In this document: one piece after another, positions 4,544 through 9,273 of the stretch
How positions within the stretch are numbered: the first letter of the stretch is position 1
How the letters are laid out: each line of letters starts with the position of its first letter
Assembly: GCA_029974035.1 (NCBI GenBank)
Contig: JARKQG010000002.1
Coordinates: forward strand, 1-9,273
DNA length: 9,273 nt
Source: Eubacteriales bacterium
GTDB taxonomy: Bacteria > Bacillota_A > Clostridia > Christensenellales > Aristaeellaceae
Reading direction: 5' to 3'
Made by a program: the position numbers and the translations under genes
The notes under the pieces: generated by a model
What the model saw: only the letters and a program-made list of their open reading frames with translations
Databases searched by the model: none
What the model was told of the DNA's origin: nothing

Positions 4544-6697
4544 ATGCAGGATCACCCCGCGCTCCGGGAGGAGCGCGCGCACCTCACCGACACCCTTTCG
4601 ATCATCCGCCGCGAGCGCGCCCGTGCGGACGAGGAACGCGCCCGCGCCGCCGCCTCGCTGGCCGAGGCGAGGCGCAGCCTGCCGGACGCGCTGCCCGTGC
4701 GGGAAATGCTCTTTTCCCGCGCGGAGGAGACGGCGCGGCGCCTGGCGCTCGCCGCCCAGCGCCCCTATTTTACGCGGATCGACTTCACCGAAGGCGGCAT
4801 CGGGCGCGTCTACTACATCGGCCGCTGGGGCGTGATGCAAAGCGACAGCCTGGACATCGTGGTCACCGACTGGCGCGCGCCGGTGGCAAACCTCTACTAT
4901 TCCGGTCAGATCGGGCCTATGCGCTACGAGGCGCCGGACGGCGTGATCGAGGGCGAGCTGACCCTCAAGCGCCAATTCGGCATCGAAAAGGGCGAGCTGA
5001 TCAGCCTCTTCGACGTGGACCTGGCCACCGCGGACGCGCTTTTGCAGAAGGTGCTTTCGGAGCGCACGTCGGAGCGCCTCCGGGACATCGTGACCACCAT
5101 CCAGTCCGAGCAGAACCTGGTGATCCGCCACCCGCTGGAGAAGTCCATGGTGGTGCAGGGCGCGCCCGGCTCCGGCAAGACCACCGTGGCGCTGCACCGC
5201 ATCGCCTACCTTCTGTACGCCCATCCGCAGCTTGCGCCCGAGCAGATGGTGATTCTGGCCCCCAGCCCGCTGTTTCTCAACTTCATTGCGGGAGTGCTGC
5301 CGGACCTGGGCGTGGAGCGCGTGCGGCAGACCACCTTCGAGGGCTTTTTGCGGACGCTGATGCCGCTGCCCGCCGCGGAGGCCCCGCCGGCGGAACTGCC
5401 GGAGGCGTGGGCGGCGGACGGGCGCGCCATGGGCGCGCCGGAGAACGAGGCGCGCCTTGACGAATGGCTCGCGTCCTATGAGGCGTCCTTCGCGGACCGG
5501 GACATCGCCTTCGGACCGGTGCCGCTCTACGGCCGCGCGGAACTGCGCCGCTTCCTGCTGGTGGACGAGGCCCCCTTCCCCATGGCGCGGCGGCTGAAGG
5601 AGTTTGAAAAGCAGCTGTCCGCCCGGGCGAAGCGCGCGGCGGGAACGATTGAAAAGTACCTGACCGACGAAGCCGCACGGCGGGCGGAGAAAATTCGCCG
5701 CACGGCCTCCGATCCCGCGGTGCTCAGGGAGAAACTGGGAATGCTCTATAAGAGCCTGGACGAGCGGGTCGCGCAGACCCGGGCCGAGGTGAAGCCCTTT
5801 CTGAAGCGGGAGATGGCGGCTTTCCCGCCCACGGACCCGGCCCGGGTGTACCGCGCCTGGCTGGCGTTTCAGTCGGCCTCGGGTGGCGGGGCGCTTTGCG
5901 CCGCCTGCGGCCGGGCGCTTGCGCGCGTCGAAAAGAGGGGGCGTATCCTTCGGGGCGACCTGGCGGCGCTGGGGCTGATCGCGCTGCGCATGGTCGAAGT
6001 CAAGCGGCCGGAGGCGCGGCATCTGGTGATCGACGAAGCCCAGGACTTCAGCGCGCTGGAATTTGCGCTGCTCCGACGGCTGGCGCCGGATGCGACCTGT
6101 ACCGCCGTGGGCGATCTGATGCAGTCTGTCGGCGCGGGCGGTCTCACCGACTGGGGTCAGCCGCCTGCCCTCCGCGAGGCCGTCCGGCGGGAACTGACCA
6201 TCAGCTACCGCAGCACCGTGGAGATTATGGCGATGGCGGAAAGGGTGTTTTCCCGCTTCCCCGCACCGGGCGTGACCCCGCCCCGGACCGTGCTGCGCCA
6301 CGGCGACGCGCCGGTGGTGCGGGCGGCCCCCGGGACGGCGGCGCTGGCATCGGCGGTGACGCACCTCGCCCGCGCGTGGCGGGCCGAGGGCATGGCCTCC
6401 ATCGCGGTGATCGGGCGGGACGGGGCGCGGCTTCGAGCGCTTCTCGGGGCGCTCCCGGAGGATCTGGGCGCAAAGCTGCTTCGCGCGGAGGCGGCGGAGG
6501 CCCTCTCCGGCCTGATGCTGGCCCCCGCGCAGGCGGTCAAGGGCCTGGAGTTTGACGCGGTGATCCTGGCGGACGCGGGCGAAGCCGAATACCCGGCGGA
6601 CCCCGCCTCCGCGCGCCTCCTCTACGTGTGCCTGACCCGCGCGCTGCACCGCCTGGCGGTGCTTTACGACGGCGATCTGACGCCGCTGATGGCCTAG
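4544..6697 (+). CDS. helD: HelD-family RNA polymerase recycling motor (superfamily 1 helicase-like ATPase)
   Basis: HelD proteins bind RNA polymerase and use ATP hydrolysis to free stalled enzyme from nucleic acid. The 717-residue protein is slightly shorter than the roughly 770 of B. subtilis HelD. Residues 5-50 are a charged Arg/Glu/Ala coiled coil, corresponding to the arm that enters the polymerase secondary channel. Then come family-typical RIDFTEGG, YIGRWGV, TDWRAPVANLYY and LKRQFGIEKGELISLFD. The motor has Walker A GAPGSGKTT (206-214) followed by VALHRIAYLLY, Walker B VIDEAQD (495-501), VKGLEFD (665-671) and YVCLTRALH with R699. These features separate it from UvrD/PcrA. The ATG at 4544 follows GGGAGG at eight bases; the frame is open further upstream but crosses the promoter. 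I see no clear terminator after it. The middle insert (about 270-470), expected to contact the polymerase clamp and main channel, is the least conserved part. Confidence 0.93.
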   Translation: MQDHPALREERAHLTDTLSIIRRERARADEERARAAASLAEARRSLPDALPVREMLFSRAEETARRLALAAQRPYFTRIDFTEGGIGRVYYIGRWGVMQSDSLDIVVTDWRAPVANLYYSGQIGPMRYEAPDGVIEGELTLKRQFGIEKGELISLFDVDLATADALLQKVLSERTSERLRDIVTTIQSEQNLVIRHPLEKSMVVQGAPGSGKTTVALHRIAYLLYAHPQLAPEQMVILAPSPLFLNFIAGVLPDLGVERVRQTTFEGFLRTLMPLPAAEAPPAELPEAWAADGRAMGAPENEARLDEWLASYEASFADRDIAFGPVPLYGRAELRRFLLVDEAPFPMARRLKEFEKQLSARAKRAAGTIEKYLTDEAARRAEKIRRTASDPAVLREKLGMLYKSLDERVAQTRAEVKPFLKREMAAFPPTDPARVYRAWLAFQSASGGGALCAACGRALARVEKRGRILRGDLAALGLIALRMVEVKRPEARHLVIDEAQDFSALEFALLRRLAPDATCTAVGDLMQSVGAGGLTDWGQPPALREAVRRELTISYRSTVEIMAMAERVFSRFPAPGVTPPRTVLRHGDAPVVRAAPGTAALASAVTHLARAWRAEGMASIAVIGRDGARLRALLGALPEDLGAKLLRAEAAEALSGLMLAPAQAVKGLEFDAVILADAGEAEYPADPASARLLYVCLTRALHRLAVLYDGDLTPLMA

Positions 6698-6725
6698 CCC
6701 GGGGCGCCGCGGCAAAACAGCGCCG

Positions 6726-6754
6726 TTGAATTTGCCGGCGGTCTGATGTATACT
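6726..6754 (+). promoter_or_regulatory. Sigma-A promoter of ftsK
   Basis: TTGAAT (6726-6731), a 17-base spacer and TATACT (6749-6754) lie in the 90-bp gap after helD, 33 bases before the ftsK start codon. The translocase can therefore be expressed independently of helD. Confidence 0.75.
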
Positions 6755-6787
6755 GTATGAGTGAAATGATGGGTTTCGGAGGGTTCG

Positions 6788-9273
6788 ATGGCGGGTAAAT
6801 CGGGTTCAACCAAGAAACGCGGGGCAAAGGCCGCCGCGCCGCGCGCGGCAAAGCCGCGCCAGGCCGCGCCGGCGCCCCAGCCTCCTGAGGACAGGAGCTT
6901 TCTGCGCGAGGTGCTGGGCGTGCTGGTGATCGGCGCCGGGCTTCTCCTCGCGTACTTTGCATTTGCCGAGGGCGACGCGGCCCGGGCGGTCACGGGCGTG
7001 CTGCGGGGCATCGCGGGGTCGCTGTACCTTCTGGTGCCGCTGATCGTGATCTGGGCCGGCGCGCTGGCCGTCTTTTCAAACCGTGAACGCAGGGTGCGGC
7101 CCGGGCGGCTGGCGCTGTCCTTTCTGCTGCCGCTGCTCGTCTGTGCCGTCTGGCACCTCAACGCCTTTGATTCGGTGCATCCGTCCACCAGCATCGACAG
7201 CTTCAGCAACTTCATCGCGGAGTCCTACCGCTACAAGCGGGGCGGCGCGGGCGTGCTGGGCGCGCTTTTTTCGTGGCCGGTGCACATGTATATCGCTCAG
7301 AAAAGCGTGTTCGGCTCGGTGGTGGTGCTCTGCACCCTGGCGGTGGCGGACCTGATCCTGCTGCGGCGGATATCGCTCCGGCGGCTGGGCGGGCGCGTGC
7401 GCCAGTCCTACGACCAGTACGTGGAGCACGCGCGTCAGCGGGCGGATGAGAAGCGCCAGGCGGTCCTGGAGCGCCAGCAGGCGATGGTGGTGCCCACGGT
7501 CTACGCCGGCGGGGCGGCCGCGGCCGCCGACCCCCGCACCGCCAAGTCCAGGCCCAAGCTGCCCGACAGCGACGATCTGGAGAACTGGGACCTGCCCAGG
7601 ACGGCCCCTTCCCGGCGCGGCGCGTCCGACCACGGCGGGATGGTGATCGAGCGCATCCGCCCGGACGATCCGCTGCCCGGCGAACCCCGCGTGCGCCCGG
7701 CGGAGGATGGCCCGGAGGCGCCGGACGTACCCAACTTCCTGGCAAAGCGCCGCCCCGCCGGCTCAAAGCCGGAGAAGCTGCGGGTGCAGGAGCCGGAGCC
7801 GCTTTACCGGCCGGAACCGGAGCCGCTCCCGCCCCAGCCCGACGGCCGCGAGGTGGCCGAAAGCGCGCCCTATGAAACCCGGGGTCAGGCCGAGTTTGCC
7901 GGCGGCGACTGGCAGGAGGTCAAGCTGGGGGACGAGGCGCTCGACTTCTCCGCCAAGCCCGCGCCCGGGCCGGACGCCGAACCGGAGCCGCCCATCGAGC
8001 CCACCGCGGCCCGCAAGGAAAAGCGGCCGGTGATCATCGCGCCCTCGGTCAAGAAGGCCAAAAAGCCGGCGCCCCAGCCGGCCCGGCAGCAGCCGGAGGA
8101 CCCGGACGCCTACAACTACCCGCCCATTGACCTGTTGACCGCGGCCAAGCCCTCGCAGATAAAAAACCGCGAGCAGGCCGACGAGCTGAAGGCCAAGAAG
8201 CTGATCGAAACGCTGGCCAGCTTCGGCATCGCCGCGCGGCTGATCGGCATTGCCCACGGCCCCACGGTCACGCGGTTTGAGCTGTCACCGGCGGCGGGCA
8301 TCAAGGTGAGCCGCATCACGGCGCTGGCGGACGACATCGCCCTCAACCTGGCGGCGGTCAGCGTGCGCATCGAGGCGCCGATCCCCGGCAAGGCCGCGGT
8401 GGGCGTGGAGGTGCCCAACGACACCATCGAGGTGGTGCCGCTTCGGGATGTGCTGGAATCCCAGGAGGCGCGCAAGCACCCGTCGCGCCTGGCGGTGGCG
8501 CTGGGCCGCGACAACGCGGGCCGCTACATCGTGTCCGATCTGGCCAAGATGCCCCACGTGCTGATCGCGGGCGCCACGGGCTCGGGAAAGTCGGTGTGCA
8601 TCAACTGCATCGTGTGCTCCATCCTCTACCGCGCCACCCCCGACGAGGTCAAGCTGATGATGATCGACCCCAAGGTGGTGGAACTGTCCAGCTACAACGG
8701 CATCCCGCACCTTCTGGTGCCGGTGGTGACCGACCCCAAGAAGGCCGCCAGCGCCCTGGACTGGGCCGTGGCCGAGATGAGCGGGCGCTACAAGAAGTTT
8801 GCGGAATTGGGCGTGCGCGACATGAAGGGCTACAACCTGCACCGGCCCGAGGACGAGCCCCCCATGCCGCAGATCGTGATCATCATCGACGAATTGGCGG
8901 ACCTCATGATGGTCGCCCCCGGCGAGGTGGAGGACTCCATCTGCCGCCTGGCGCAATTGGCCCGGGCGGCGGGCATCCACCTGGTCATCGCCACGCAGCG
9001 GCCGTCGGTCAACGTCATCACCGGCGTCATCAAGGCCAACATCCCCTCGCGCATCGCCTTCACCGTGGCCTCCCAGGTGGACAGCCGCACCATCCTGGAC
9101 GTGGGCGGCGCGGAGAAGCTGCTGGGACGGGGCGACATGCTGTTTGCGCCGGCGGGCGTCAACAAGCCCGCCCGCGTGCAGGGCGCCTGGGTGTCGGACG
9201 ACGAGGTGAACGACATCGTATCCTACATCAAGGTGCGCCACGACGCCACCTACGACGAGGACGTGATCGAGCA
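6788..9273 (+). CDS. ftsK: FtsK/SpoIIIE DNA translocase (3' end outside the window)
   Basis: This membrane-anchored hexameric ATPase pumps chromosomal DNA through the division or sporulation septum. The frame is open for 828 codons to the edge, so the end of the motor and the usual C-terminal winged-helix gamma domain are missing. A basic N-terminus ([16 protein letters not shown]) precedes hydrophobic segments near residues 42-60, 68-96, 107-124 and 152-192. A Pro/Glu/Ala-rich linker of about 235 residues follows. The motor begins around YNYPPIDLL (442 on), with Walker A GATGSGKS (595-602), Walker B IIIDELAD (D701, E702), and the family stretches [12 protein letters not shown] and [20 protein letters not shown]. 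The ATG follows GGAGGG with a short four-base gap. Sequence alone does not decide between the FtsK and SpoIIIE roles. One ftsK-type gene often serves both in Firmicutes. Confidence 0.96.
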   Translation, partial: MAGKSGSTKKRGAKAAAPRAAKPRQAAPAPQPPEDRSFLREVLGVLVIGAGLLLAYFAFAEGDAARAVTGVLRGIAGSLYLLVPLIVIWAGALAVFSNRERRVRPGRLALSFLLPLLVCAVWHLNAFDSVHPSTSIDSFSNFIAESYRYKRGGAGVLGALFSWPVHMYIAQKSVFGSVVVLCTLAVADLILLRRISLRRLGGRVRQSYDQYVEHARQRADEKRQAVLERQQAMVVPTVYAGGAAAAADPRTAKSRPKLPDSDDLENWDLPRTAPSRRGASDHGGMVIERIRPDDPLPGEPRVRPAEDGPEAPDVPNFLAKRRPAGSKPEKLRVQEPEPLYRPEPEPLPPQPDGREVAESAPYETRGQAEFAGGDWQEVKLGDEALDFSAKPAPGPDAEPEPPIEPTAARKEKRPVIIAPSVKKAKKPAPQPARQQPEDPDAYNYPPIDLLTAAKPSQIKNREQADELKAKKLIETLASFGIAARLIGIAHGPTVTRFELSPAAGIKVSRITALADDIALNLAAVSVRIEAPIPGKAAVGVEVPNDTIEVVPLRDVLESQEARKHPSRLAVALGRDNAGRYIVSDLAKMPHVLIAGATGSGKSVCINCIVCSILYRATPDEVKLMMIDPKVVELSSYNGIPHLLVPVVTDPKKAASALDWAVAEMSGRYKKFAELGVRDMKGYNLHRPEDEPPMPQIVIIIDELADLMMVAPGEVEDSICRLAQLARAAGIHLVIATQRPSVNVITGVIKANIPSRIAFTVASQVDSRTILDVGGAEKLLGRGDMLFAPAGVNKPARVQGAWVSDDEVNDIVSYIKVRHDATYDEDVIE

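Noticed and set aside
4421..6715. 764-codon open frame on the minus strand opposite helD
   Set aside because: Antisense to a protein with complete HelD motifs. The translation is Arg/Gly/His-rich without domain features, as expected from stop-poor GC-rich DNA.
7380..8110. Pro/Glu-rich stretch in ftsK as inserted or frameshifted sequence
   Set aside because: Variable low-complexity linkers between the membrane part and the motor are normal for FtsK proteins, and the reading frame is continuous.
8285..9241. 318-codon open frame on the minus strand opposite ftsK
   Set aside because: It covers the conserved FtsK motor in antisense and shows only low-complexity His/Val/Gly/Asp composition.

Overview
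The window looks like chromosome from a high-GC Clostridia-type Firmicute. Three things point that way: a T-box riboswitch in front of valS, strong sigma-A promoters (TTGACA/TATAAT type with 17-18 bp spacers) and strong GGAGG ribosome binding sites, and a HelD protein of the Firmicutes type. Coding regions are very GC-rich, so long open frames also appear antisense to the real genes. The content is mostly housekeeping. I found no phage, transposase, toxin-antitoxin or defence gene, and nothing that convincingly forms a new multi-gene system. The unusual part is the gene-poor left end.

Left end (1-307): an unassigned edge is followed by a perfect 17-bp-stem terminator (93-130), a second hairpin terminator (147-170), a 3' remnant of a leucine tRNA (172-199, minus strand), and two copies of a GC-rich hairpin repeat (202-234 and 269-291). 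The repeats closely resemble type I-C CRISPR repeats and are 34 bases apart, the right size for one spacer. The tRNA piece has lost everything 5' of its T-arm, and the repeat begins only two bases from the break.

Minus-strand block (308-4401): from right to left, cobO (cobalamin adenosyltransferase), pgsA (phosphatidylglycerophosphate synthase) and valS (valyl-tRNA synthetase). Each has its own recognisable promoter, so they are probably three separate units. The valS leader is a T-box of about 230 nt that lets uncharged tRNA-Val switch on the synthetase.

Plus-strand block (4544-9273): a HelD-family RNA polymerase recycling helicase, divergent from cobO across a 142-bp gap with promoters facing both ways, then an FtsK/SpoIIIE DNA translocase with its own promoter that runs off the right edge. 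An 8+8 bp inverted repeat sits across the -35 and -10 of the helD promoter and could be an operator.

Functionally the genes serve translation (valS), membrane lipid synthesis (pgsA), cofactor salvage (cobO), transcription recycling (helD) and chromosome segregation (ftsK). Their proximity does not suggest one shared pathway.
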